From UBA9732 sp963649615 (GTDB lineage: Bacteria; Spirochaetota; Spirochaetia; Sphaerochaetales; Sphaerochaetaceae): DNA of 64,000 nucleotides. The notes under the pieces were generated by a model. It was given only the letters and a program-made list of their open reading frames with translations, did no database searches and had not been told where the DNA came from. The stretch is from contig CAVJIN010000004.1 in the NCBI GenBank assembly GCA_963649615.1, forward strand, positions 7,143 to 71,142, given 5' to 3'. Below, in pieces: positions 1-7,884 of this stretch; position 1 is the first letter of the stretch, and every line of letters starts with the position of its first letter. The position numbers were made by a program, and so were the translations under genes.

Positions 1-683
1 CGTGCTTCTGGAATAATGTGCTCGCGTAGATAGTTCACCCCAACATCCATGAGCTCTACTGCATCTAAAGCAGACCTTCCTAAATGAGGGAAGGCGGCTG
101 CATGGGCTGCAATTCCATCAAATTTGTAAAGAATCTGATAATTTGCAAGGGAGCTATACGTTCTTACTTTGCATGTTGCACTTGGATGCCAAGATAAGGC
201 AAAGTCTAGCTTATCAAAAACACCATGTTTTGCCATGAATGCTTTGCCTGAGCCACCTTCTTCTGCTGGACATCCATAGAATATAACTGTTCCATCTTTC
301 TTTGTTGTCTCTAAATACTGTTTTACTGCCAAAGCAGTTGCCAGAGAACCAATGCAAAGCAAATTATGTCCACAGCCATGTCCATTGGGTTTTCCATCTG
401 GGGTTTTTGTTGGACAATTAGCTACTTGGCCAAGTCCTGAAAGTGCATCAAACTCTCCAAGAATACCAATTACTGGAGAGCCTTTTCCAAATGTCCCGCT
501 AAATGCTGTTTTGATTCCTGCAAGGTTTGTTTCTACTTCAAATCCATATTGTTTTAGTGCATTGATAACGCATTCGGATGATTTATATTCTTCAAAAATG
601 AGTTCCGGATTGTCCCAAATATAGTCAGATATAGCTTTGAGATCATCTCTTTTTTCATCAATTATGTGCAGGTAATTGGTCAT
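1..683 (-). CDS. M20 family amidohydrolase, AbgB-like (partial, C-terminus cut off by window edge)
   Basis: Reading the complement from the ATG at 683 gives an open frame of 227 residues that runs off the left edge. It carries the zinc-peptidase signature GHGCGHN at residues 101-107, the GEFDAL block just before it and a CPAEEGG block near residue 140. This is the layout of the M20/aminobenzoyl-glutamate hydrolase B (AbgB) and amidohydrolase group, which are cytoplasmic metal-dependent enzymes that cleave N-acyl or amide bonds. Most of the dimerisation lid and the last third of the protein are missing only because of the window edge. The gene diverges from the GH105 operon, and both share a 170-base control region with an inverted operator-like motif. 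The family is clear; the substrate cannot be read from the sequence. Confidence 0.85.
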   Translation of the reverse strand, partial: MTNYLHIIDEKRDDLKAISDYIWDNPELIFEEYKSSECVINALKQYGFEVETNLAGIKTAFSGTFGKGSPVIGILGEFDALSGLGQVANCPTKTPDGKPNGHGCGHNLLCIGSLATALAVKQYLETTKKDGTVIFYGCPAEEGGSGKAFMAKHGVFDKLDFALSWHPSATCKVRTYSSLANYQILYKFDGIAAHAAAFPHLGRSALDAVELMDVGVNYLREHIIPEA

Positions 684-744
684 ATTTACTCCAAAGAAAG
701 CTTTTTTACTATGATAGCAGAAAAGAGGTGCTTTGCAAGCAAAT

Positions 745-835
745 ATGAGCGATATTGTTGAATTCTTTATCTTTTGAATGAATATTGTGAGATTTTATTT
801 TACAAAAACAACATTAATACGATACAATCGCTCAT
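745..835. promoter_or_regulatory. Inverted pair of ATGAGCGA motifs in a divergent control region
   Basis: ATGAGCGA occurs at 745-752 on the plus strand and as its complement TCGCTCAT at 828-835, inside the short region between the M20 gene and the GH105 gene. The second copy abuts the -10 box of the probable GH105 promoter. A third copy lies at 3425-3432, upstream of the ENPP/ABC operon. The placement suggests a shared operator for a regulator not encoded in the window. This is an inference from motif recurrence only. Confidence 0.4.
799..828 (+). promoter_or_regulatory. Probable sigma-70-type promoter for the GH105-GH4 operon
   Basis: TTTACA (799-804) and TACAAT (823-828) are separated by 18 bases and match the -35 and -10 consensus well. 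The box ends 26 bases before the GH105 start codon at 855, which is preceded by AAAGAGG. The ATGAGCGA-type motif begins on the last base of the -10 box, so binding there should block transcription. Confidence 0.5.
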
Positions 836-854
836 AACAAAAAGAGGTTGAATT

Positions 855-1997
855 ATGATTGATACAGCAAAATCAATGACGGAGCGTATGAGCCTATCCG
901 CCATTAGAAAGTATAATACTGAGAACACCAAGTACAGCTATAGAATGTCAATTTTGCTAGAGTCTTTGTACAAGGCTTCTCAACTTCTTGAAAATGAAGA
1001 GCTCTACAATTATGTGAGTAATATGCTTAACTATTACATTCCAGAAGACGGGGTGATAAGTACTTACAATATTGAAGAATATAGTATGGATCAGGTGCGA
1101 ATGGGAAATCTGATTATTGAGTTTTATAAAGCAACTGGTCAAAAGAAATTTAAAACCGCGTTGGATATGTTTTATAAGCAACTTCAGGGACAACCTAGAA
1201 CTCTATCTGGTGGTTTTTGGCACAAAAAGAAGCATGAAAACCAGATGTGGCTTGATGGGCTTTATATGCAGGCTCCTTTCTATGTTAAGTACACAATGGA
1301 ATTTGGTGGACTAAAAGAGTGCTTGGCTGATGTTGTTCATCAATTTGAACTCGTTTATGAAAAAACAAAAGACGAGAAAACGGGTTTACTTCATCATGGC
1401 TGGGATGAGTCTTGTCTTAGTCCTTGGTGCGATCCTAAGACAGGTAGGAGCCCAGAGGTTTGGTCTCGTGCACTTGGCTGGTATGTTATAGCTTTAGCCG
1501 ATTTACTTGAAATTATTCCTAAAGAATATAAGGAATATCGGGATAGGCTACTTAAATTGGCCTTAGCATTGGCCCCCATAGTGTTGCGCTATCAAGATGC
1601 AGAAAGTGGGATGTGGTGGCAAGTGATGGATAAGCCAGCTGTGGGTGCGAATTACTTGGAGACATCGGCTACGTCTATGTTTATCTATTTCTTTTTAAAG
1701 ATGAATAGACTTGGCTTTTTGGATGGCTCTTACAAAGCGTGTGCAAAGAAAGGATTTGAGGGGATGTGTGCACGGGAATTGACTTGCGACCAAAATGGCG
1801 AGTTGCATTTACATAATACTTGCAAGACTGCGTGTCTTGGATTGGCTAAGGATAAAGAGCCAGTTAGGAGTGCTAATTTTGTGTACTATACGGAGTACGA
1901 GCAAAGAGTTACGGATAACTTGCACGGGGTGGCAATGTTTATATGGGCTGCAATTGAGTTGGAGTTTGCTGATAAGTTGAAGGAGGAAAGAGCATGA
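855..1997 (+). CDS. GH105 family unsaturated rhamnogalacturonyl/uronyl hydrolase (YteR/YesR-like)
   Basis: This 380-residue protein has the GH88/GH105 pattern. MWLDGLYM at 131-138 holds the Asp (134) that corresponds to the catalytic Asp of YteR, HGWDES is at 181-186, and a Trp/Arg-rich block SPEVWSRALGWY covers 199-210. Family members hydrate and remove the 4,5-unsaturated uronic acid that pectin lyases leave on oligosaccharides. There is no signal peptide, so it should act in the cytoplasm on imported oligosaccharides. The start is supported by AAAGAGG nine bases upstream. Its stop overlaps the start of the GH4 gene by four bases, so the two are translationally coupled. The pairing recalls the Bacillus lpl/yte rhamnogalacturonan genes and argues for a pectic substrate. 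Confidence 0.88.
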   Translation: MIDTAKSMTERMSLSAIRKYNTENTKYSYRMSILLESLYKASQLLENEELYNYVSNMLNYYIPEDGVISTYNIEEYSMDQVRMGNLIIEFYKATGQKKFKTALDMFYKQLQGQPRTLSGGFWHKKKHENQMWLDGLYMQAPFYVKYTMEFGGLKECLADVVHQFELVYEKTKDEKTGLLHHGWDESCLSPWCDPKTGRSPEVWSRALGWYVIALADLLEIIPKEYKEYRDRLLKLALALAPIVLRYQDAESGMWWQVMDKPAVGANYLETSATSMFIYFFLKMNRLGFLDGSYKACAKKGFEGMCARELTCDQNGELHLHNTCKTACLGLAKDKEPVRSANFVYYTEYEQRVTDNLHGVAMFIWAAIELEFADKLKEERA

Positions 1998-3298
1998 AGC
2001 TTACATTTTTGGGTGCTGGTAGTTCTGTTTTTTTACGTAATGTTGTAGGTGATTGTATGCTTACTCCAGGTTTGGAGGCTATGGAATACGCACTATATGA
2101 TATAGATAGAGAGCGTTTGAACGATTCTTTTTCAATTTGTTCTGTTTTGAATAAAAATTTAAATGAAAATAGGTCAAGAATTAAGGCTTATTGTGGCTTA
2201 TCGGAGCTAGATGAGGCTTTAAGAGGTGCTGACTTTGTTTGCAATGCCATCCAGGTTGGTGGGTATGATCCAGCAACAAAAGCCGATTTTGATATTTGCA
2301 ATAAGCATGGTTTGAAGATGACTATTGGCGATACGCTTGGTCCTGCTGGTATATTCCGTGCGCTTAGAACCATTCCTGTATTGGAGACTTTTGCTCAAAA
2401 GATGGAGAAGAATTGTCCAAATGCTTTGTTTTGTAATTACACTAATCCAATGGCTATCCTTTCTGGTTATATGCAACGTTATACACCAATTAAGACTGTT
2501 GGCCTTTGTCATAGTGTGCAGAGAGTTGTTGCTAGTTTGCTTAAAGGATTGGATCGTCCTGTGAAAGGTAAGATTACGTATAAAGTTGCTGGCATTAATC
2601 ACATGGGGTGGCTACTGGATGTAAGAGAAGATGGTGTAGATATTTATCCAGAAATTAAGAAACTTTCTTTGGAAAAAGCTCCAGCTAACGACTTAGTTAG
2701 GCATAAGATAATGCAATGTTTTGGATATTATATAACTGAATCAAGCGAACATCTTTCCGAATATCTCCCATACTTTATTAAGAAAAGTTATCCTGAATTT
2801 ATAGAAAATTATAATATTCCATTAGATGAATATCCTCGAAGATGTATTAAAAATATCGAGAAGTGGGCTAATATGCGTAAGGAGTTGGTTGAAAATCCAA
2901 ATCTTACCCACGAGAGGTCTAATGAATATGTATCTTTGATTATTCAAGCGGTAACAACCAATGTCCCTTATGAATTTAACGGTAATGTTATTAATAACGG
3001 GTCAATTAAGAATTTGCCAGATGAAGCTTGTGTTGAGGTTCCTTGTATAGCAGACGCACATGGCATAACTTCTACAATTGTTGGCTATCTTCCAGAACAA
3101 TGTGCTGCATTAAATAGAACAAACATTAACGTTCAGTTAATGGCAATTCAGGCGGCTCATACAAGAAGTAAAGAGGATGTTTATAGAGCAACTATGTTAG
3201 ATCCTCATACTGCTAGTGAATTAAGTTTGGATGAAATAAAAATACTTTGTGATGATTTGTTTGAAGCTCATAAGCAGTGGATAGGTGAGTATAGATAA
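1994..3298 (+). CDS. GH4 family NAD- and metal-dependent glycosidase (alpha-galactosidase or alpha-galacturonidase)
   Basis: The 434-residue protein begins with a Rossmann glycine motif (GAGSSVF at 7-13). It then shows the GH4 signatures NPM at 151-153, CHSVQ at 172-176 and NHMGW at 202-206, which supply the Mn-binding Cys and His. GH4 enzymes cleave glycosides by oxidising C3, eliminating the aglycone and re-reducing, using bound NAD+. A CHS-type motif is typical of the non-phosphorylated alpha-glycosidase branch (MelA/AglA/LplD), not of the 6-phospho-glycosidases. Coupling to a GH105 enzyme favours alpha-galacturonidase (LplD-like), but alpha-galactosidase is equally possible from sequence. 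A strong AGGAGGAAAG site precedes the ATG. Confidence 0.88.
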   Translation: MKLTFLGAGSSVFLRNVVGDCMLTPGLEAMEYALYDIDRERLNDSFSICSVLNKNLNENRSRIKAYCGLSELDEALRGADFVCNAIQVGGYDPATKADFDICNKHGLKMTIGDTLGPAGIFRALRTIPVLETFAQKMEKNCPNALFCNYTNPMAILSGYMQRYTPIKTVGLCHSVQRVVASLLKGLDRPVKGKITYKVAGINHMGWLLDVREDGVDIYPEIKKLSLEKAPANDLVRHKIMQCFGYYITESSEHLSEYLPYFIKKSYPEFIENYNIPLDEYPRRCIKNIEKWANMRKELVENPNLTHERSNEYVSLIIQAVTTNVPYEFNGNVINNGSIKNLPDEACVEVPCIADAHGITSTIVGYLPEQCAALNRTNINVQLMAIQAAHTRSKEDVYRATMLDPHTASELSLDEIKILCDDLFEAHKQWIGEYR

Positions 3299-3308
3299 AA
3301 ATATAAAT

Positions 3309-3345
3309 GAGGTTTTGAAGAGGTTTTAAAACCCCTGAAAACCTC
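3309..3345. terminator. Hairpin after the GH105-GH4 operon
   Basis: GAGGTTTT at 3309-3316 pairs with AAAACCTC at 3338-3345, and the loop itself contains the palindrome GGTTTTAAAACC (3322-3333). A-rich sequence and an 11-base direct repeat (AATCTTTACAA, 3347-3357 and 3358-3368) follow. There is no clean U-tract on the plus strand, so it may be a weak terminator or an mRNA-end stabiliser. Confidence 0.45.
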
Positions 3346-3466
3346 AAATCTTTACAAAATCTTTACAAAAATCAGCACGTATTACTTTGCAATATGGGAT
3401 ATTATACTGTTTAAATAAGCGAAAATGAGCGAGTTTATATAAACTTAAACAAAAACGAATAAAAAC

Positions 3467-3496
3467 TTGACATATTTGCAATCACGTGTTTAACTA
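3467..3496 (+). promoter_or_regulatory. Possible promoter of the ENPP-ABC operon
   Basis: A perfect TTGACA at 3467-3472 is followed 18 bases later by TAACTA, a poor -10 match. A copy of the ATGAGCGA motif lies upstream at 3425-3432. The start codon at 3518 has an excellent AAGGAGG at 3503-3509. The -35 is convincing, the -10 less so, which would fit a promoter that needs an activator. Confidence 0.35.
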
Positions 3497-3517
3497 TCGT
3501 CTAAGGAGGCTCTGTAT

Positions 3518-4828
3518 ATGCATAACAAATTAGTTGTTATATCTATGGACGCTATGGTTCAGCAGGACTTAGAGGTCATGAAAGATATGCCAGCTGTTCA
3601 CTACATAATGGAACATGGATCATATGTAAAAGACTTTAGAAGTATTTATCCCACTGTAACCTATCCTTGTCATACTACAATGTCTACAGGTTGTTATCCT
3701 TGGAAACATGGAATTACAAGTAATGAGCAGATTATTCTTGAAGAGGGAAAAAATCCAGTTGCAAGGTGGCATAGATTTCACAAAGATGTGAAGGCTGAAG
3801 ACATAATTGATGTCTGTAAAAAGGCCGGGTATACAACTTCCATTGTTGGTTGGCCCATTTCAGGTAATCATCCCAATGTTGATTATCTGGTAAATGAAAC
3901 TTGGCCTGAAAATAAAGAAGAGGATTCTCCAGAGGATTGGGAGAAGGCTTATCTGGCATCTGGAACTCCTCAATGGCTTTATGACGAAATTGTTAAAGAC
4001 AAAATATGGATGCGTCAGGGAAGAAAGCAACCAAGTAGTAGTTATTTTCTTGTAAGAATTGCCTGTGACATAATTAGAAAATACACACCGGATATTATGA
4101 TTATCCACGTTGGAAATCTTGATCATTTTAGGCATGTAACAGGTGTTTTTTCTACGGCAACAAAGAGGAGCCTTTCTGATACAGATGCAATGGTTCGTAT
4201 GCTTTTTGATGCAACAAAAGATGCTGGCATTTTTGAACATACAAATTTTGTTGTTACTTCAGACCATGGGCAAATGACATGCTCACGAATGGCATATCCT
4301 AACGTTTTATTGAAAGAAAAAGGTTTTATTTCTACAGATAAAGATGGAAATATCACAGATTGGAAGGCTCTTGCTTTAGGCGAAGGTATGGGTGTTCAGG
4401 TTTATGTTAAGGATCCAAGTTGCAAAGAAGAGTTGTACAAAGTCTTAACAGAAGCTGCAGAGTCTAATATGCATGGTTTTGAAAAGGTTTATACCGTTCA
4501 AGAAACCAATGCTACAGAAAAACTTTCAGGGCCTTTTGATTTTGTTCTTGAGACAGATGGGTATACCAAATTTGGATTTGACTGGAACGGAAAAGAAATT
4601 GAGTCTTTCCCTATGGGCTTGTATGAAGCAGAACGGGGTGGACACGGTTTTCATCCAGACAAGGGGCCTAGACCTGTATTCCTTGCAGTTGGACCTGATA
4701 TTGATGAGAAAAAAGTTATTGAGCACGCAACGCTTGTTGATGGTGCTCCAACATATGCAAAAATCATGGGAGTTTCATTGAGTAATGCGGATGGACACCC
4801 TATTGATATAGTAAAAAAGGAGAGATGA
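3518..4828 (+). CDS. Type I phosphodiesterase / nucleotide pyrophosphatase (ENPP) family, alkaline phosphatase superfamily
   Basis: The 436-residue protein has the alkaline-phosphatase-superfamily layout. Asp11 is in the first strand, PTVTYPCHTT (45-54) places the nucleophilic Thr at 48, HVGNLDHFRH holds metal ligands, and SDHGQ and GGHG contribute the second metal site. ENPP enzymes hydrolyse phosphodiester or pyrophosphate bonds in nucleotides, nucleotide sugars or glycerophosphodiesters. There is no signal peptide or membrane anchor, so unlike many relatives it should be cytoplasmic. It is the first gene of an operon with a Ugp-type ABC importer one base downstream, which suggests that the imported ligand is a phosphodiester or sugar phosphate that this enzyme cleaves. 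That role is inferred; the fold is clear. Confidence 0.85.
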   Translation: MHNKLVVISMDAMVQQDLEVMKDMPAVHYIMEHGSYVKDFRSIYPTVTYPCHTTMSTGCYPWKHGITSNEQIILEEGKNPVARWHRFHKDVKAEDIIDVCKKAGYTTSIVGWPISGNHPNVDYLVNETWPENKEEDSPEDWEKAYLASGTPQWLYDEIVKDKIWMRQGRKQPSSSYFLVRIACDIIRKYTPDIMIIHVGNLDHFRHVTGVFSTATKRSLSDTDAMVRMLFDATKDAGIFEHTNFVVTSDHGQMTCSRMAYPNVLLKEKGFISTDKDGNITDWKALALGEGMGVQVYVKDPSCKEELYKVLTEAAESNMHGFEKVYTVQETNATEKLSGPFDFVLETDGYTKFGFDWNGKEIESFPMGLYEAERGGHGFHPDKGPRPVFLAVGPDIDEKKVIEHATLVDGAPTYAKIMGVSLSNADGHPIDIVKKER

Positions 4829-4829
4829 G

Positions 4830-5882
4830 ATGGGTCAAATTGTATTCAAAAACATCTGCAAATCTTTTGGTGAAACAAAAGTCATTGAAAATTTGAACTT
4901 GGAGATTGAGGACGGAAAGTTTACTGTTCTTATTGGTTCTTCAGGTTGTGGAAAAACAACTCTTTTGAGAATTATTGCCGGGATTGGTCCTGCTACTTCT
5001 GGTGAAATTTACATTGATGGTAAGGAAGTTTCTCAAGTTGCTCCTGCAAAGCGTGATATTGCCATGGTTTTCCAAAACTATGCCATATACCCAACAATGA
5101 CTGTTAGACAGAACATTGAATTTGGCTTGAAGAACAGAAAAGTTCCAAAAGAAGAAAGAGAGAGACTTATTAGAGAGTGTGCAGAAACTGTTGCTATGAC
5201 GCCTTATCTTGATCGTAAGCCTAATGAACTTTCTGGAGGTCAGCGTCAGAGAATTGCACTTGCTCGTGCTATGGTTAAGAAACCAGCTGTATTCTTGATG
5301 GATGAGCCATTGTCGAACCTTGATGCAAAACTTAGAGCTGCAATGAGAGTTGAGCTCAAGGAGTTACATAAGAGACTAGGTTCCACTTTTGTATATGTTA
5401 CACATGACCAAATTGAAGCTATGTCTATGGCAGATACTATTGTTCTTATGGAGAAAGGTGTTATTCAGCAAATTGGTTCTCCAGAAGATTTGTATTACAA
5501 TCCAGCAAACGTCTTTACCGCTAGGTTTATTGGAACTCCTCCAATGAATATTTTGGATCTTGGTGTTGATGGGAACAAACTTGGCTTCCGTCCAGAAAGT
5601 ATTAGGCTTACAAAAGAAAAGCCTACTGACAAATGTTTTGTGATGGAAGGAACAATTGTTACACGTGAAATGCTGGGAGATGACACTCAGTATAAGGTTT
5701 CAGATGGCAACGTTTCCGTTATGGTAAAAATACCAATGCATGATTTTAGGGTTGATGAGAAAGTTTGGTTTTCTGTTGTGCCTGAAGGTATGTATTTCTT
5801 TGGCTCTGATGAATTGAGAATTAATAAGGAAGATTCAAGATTTCAAAAATGTTTTGAAGTCGCTTGTGGAGGGGTTAAATGA
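4830..5882 (+). CDS. ABC importer ATP-binding protein, UgpC/MsmK/MalK family
   Basis: This 350-residue ATPase contains Walker A GSSGCGKTT near 38-46, the signature LSGGQRQR, Walker B with MDEPLSNLDAKLR and the switch His in YVTHDQ. A C-terminal regulatory TOBE-type domain of about 110 residues follows, as in MalK/UgpC. It powers uptake through the two permeases encoded next. It starts one base after the ENPP stop codon, with AAGGAGAG as ribosome site. Family members can be shared between several importers, so it may also serve other systems of the CUT1 class. Confidence 0.93.
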   Translation: MGQIVFKNICKSFGETKVIENLNLEIEDGKFTVLIGSSGCGKTTLLRIIAGIGPATSGEIYIDGKEVSQVAPAKRDIAMVFQNYAIYPTMTVRQNIEFGLKNRKVPKEERERLIRECAETVAMTPYLDRKPNELSGGQRQRIALARAMVKKPAVFLMDEPLSNLDAKLRAAMRVELKELHKRLGSTFVYVTHDQIEAMSMADTIVLMEKGVIQQIGSPEDLYYNPANVFTARFIGTPPMNILDLGVDGNKLGFRPESIRLTKEKPTDKCFVMEGTIVTREMLGDDTQYKVSDGNVSVMVKIPMHDFRVDEKVWFSVVPEGMYFFGSDELRINKEDSRFQKCFEVACGGVK

Positions 5883-6982
5883 AAGATCTTTCCAAAACTG
5901 TTAAGCCCTTAAACATAGTGACGTGGTTTGGAATAGTCCTTTTTGTTGCTGGTTTTTATGGGCTGAAAATTAAGACTGCAAATGCACCGGTTCCTGAGAA
6001 TGCTTTTACTTCTGCTCTTGTTAATGGTAGATTTGCCTTTATTAGTGTAGGAATTGTGATATTTTTCACTTCAATTTTCTATGGAAATATTGCATTTAAT
6101 GGCAGATTTAGATGGGGTGATTTTATCCCTTATTTGTTTATTCTTCCTGCAATTACCTTTCTTACTATTTTTGTGGTCTATCCTTTGATTAACCTTATAT
6201 ATCTGAGTTTGTTTAAAGGAAGTATTCTGAACTCAACAAAAAGGTTTGTAGGATTGCAGAATTTTAGAAATCTTAGAACTGATATAAATTTTTGGGCATC
6301 AATTAAAAATACTCTAATCTATACTGCTTCAATAGTTGTAATTGAGCTTTCTCTTGCTGTTCTTTTTGCGCTTTGGGTGTTTAAGGATAACAAAGTAAAC
6401 CGTTTTATGCAGATTTCAATTTATGCACCACACTTAATTGCATCAATATCCGTTGCCTTTGTTTTTAGCTGGATGTTTAACTCTCACTCCTATGGTGCCT
6501 TCAATACTCTGTTAGGAGTTTTTGGAATTGCCCCAGTTGAATGGTTGGATTCTTCAAAGACGGCTTTAGGATGTATCATTTTTGTTAGCCTTTGGAAGAA
6601 TGTTGGATACCGTGCAATAATTATTTTGTCTGCAATGAAGGCTATTCCTTCTGAAATTTATGAAGCAGCAGAGCTTGATGGATCAACCTCTTCTAGGACT
6701 TTCTTCAAGATAACTTTACCAATGTTAACACCACAATTGTTCTTCCTTTTAATTACAACTACAATTGGTTCATTTAAGGTTTTTGATGTTGTTAATATCA
6801 TGACAGATGGTGGTCCTGGAACATCAACAGAAGTCATTACAAGATATATATATCATCTTACAAATGTCTCTAATAATACAATTGGTGATTCTGCTGCAGT
6901 TAGTATTGTATTTGTCATTATTCTTGGTTTCTTATCAATCTTCTATTTCCGTATGCTTGATAGGAAAGTTCATTACGAATAG
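5879..6982 (+). CDS. ABC sugar/glycerophosphate importer permease 1 (UgpA/MalF-like)
   Basis: A 367-residue membrane protein with several hydrophobic segments and the cytoplasmic coupling loop EAAELDGSTSSRTFFKITLP (EAA motif) that docks on the ATPase. An N-terminal extension of about 80 residues carries two extra predicted membrane spans (about 15-35 and 53-67) before the usual start of the permease domain, a MalF-like feature. The gene overlaps the ATPase gene by four bases. Its partner is the shorter permease encoded at 7001. Substrate cannot be deduced beyond the CUT1 class. Confidence 0.92.
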   Translation: MKDLSKTVKPLNIVTWFGIVLFVAGFYGLKIKTANAPVPENAFTSALVNGRFAFISVGIVIFFTSIFYGNIAFNGRFRWGDFIPYLFILPAITFLTIFVVYPLINLIYLSLFKGSILNSTKRFVGLQNFRNLRTDINFWASIKNTLIYTASIVVIELSLAVLFALWVFKDNKVNRFMQISIYAPHLIASISVAFVFSWMFNSHSYGAFNTLLGVFGIAPVEWLDSSKTALGCIIFVSLWKNVGYRAIIILSAMKAIPSEIYEAAELDGSTSSRTFFKITLPMLTPQLFFLLITTTIGSFKVFDVVNIMTDGGPGTSTEVITRYIYHLTNVSNNTIGDSAAVSIVFVIILGFLSIFYFRMLDRKVHYE

Positions 6983-7000
6983 AGAAAGGGGGAAAATAGA

Positions 7001-7849
7001 ATGACAGACTTTCAAAAAGCACGAACACGTCAGATTGTTTCTGGTGTAATAAAAGTAATTTTTACACTTATCTTCCTTTTCCCTTTTTGGGTTTTAATTA
7101 CAACCTCATTTAAAACTCAAACGGAGACTATGGCAAATTCATATTCTCTTTTTCCAAAAACTTGGACTTTGGCAGGATATAAGTATTTTTTGGTCGATTT
7201 AAATTTAAATATTTGGTTGTATTTGAAAAACACTCTTGTTGTAACTGCAAGTGTTATTGTTCTTCAACTAATAGTTGCTATTCCTGCTGGTTATGCTTTT
7301 GCAAAACATGAGTTTTATTTTAAAGGTTCCTTTTTTGCAATTGTTCTATCTGCTCTTATGATGCCAAGTCAGGTAACTTTCATTACTACTTATATGGTAA
7401 TGGCTAAAGCAAAACTGATTAATACGCTTTGGCCTCAGATTTTACCTTTTGGTGCATATGCTTTTGGAATTTTCTTATTGCGTCAGAATTTTAAACAAGT
7501 ATCAAATGAGATTATTGAAAGCGCAAGACTAGATGGAGCTAGCGAGTGGAAGTTACTTGTTTCAATTCTTGTTCCAATGATGAAAGCAACACTAGTTACT
7601 CTTGCCTTGTTCTCTTTTGTTGGACATTGGAATTCCTATTTCTGGCCGTTGGTTATAACTCAGTCCGACAACGTAAGACCGCTTTCTATTTTCGTTAAAC
7701 AGGTTTCTTCAATGACTCCTGATGGTGAAGGGGTTAAGTGGAATGCCGTTATGGCTGCAAACCTTGTTTTTATTGCTCCAATAATGATTGTTTACATTAT
7801 TGCTAATAAAAACATCGTTAAGACTTATGGATATAAAGGTGTTAAATAA
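7001..7849 (+). CDS. ABC sugar/glycerophosphate importer permease 2 (UgpE/MalG-like)
   Basis: The 282-residue protein shows six probable transmembrane helices and the EAA-type loop ESARLDGASEWKLLVSILVP, typical of UgpE/MalG. The N-terminal stretch ends in an FPFWVLITTSFK motif that marks the first helix of this family. The start codon has AGAAAGGGGG upstream, and the gene lies 18 bases after its partner. It forms the second half of the transport channel. Confidence 0.92.
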   Translation: MTDFQKARTRQIVSGVIKVIFTLIFLFPFWVLITTSFKTQTETMANSYSLFPKTWTLAGYKYFLVDLNLNIWLYLKNTLVVTASVIVLQLIVAIPAGYAFAKHEFYFKGSFFAIVLSALMMPSQVTFITTYMVMAKAKLINTLWPQILPFGAYAFGIFLLRQNFKQVSNEIIESARLDGASEWKLLVSILVPMMKATLVTLALFSFVGHWNSYFWPLVITQSDNVRPLSIFVKQVSSMTPDGEGVKWNAVMAANLVFIAPIMIVYIIANKNIVKTYGYKGVK

Positions 7850-7884
7850 CAGCTTTGCTGTTGAAGTATAATAAGGGGGCTTTT

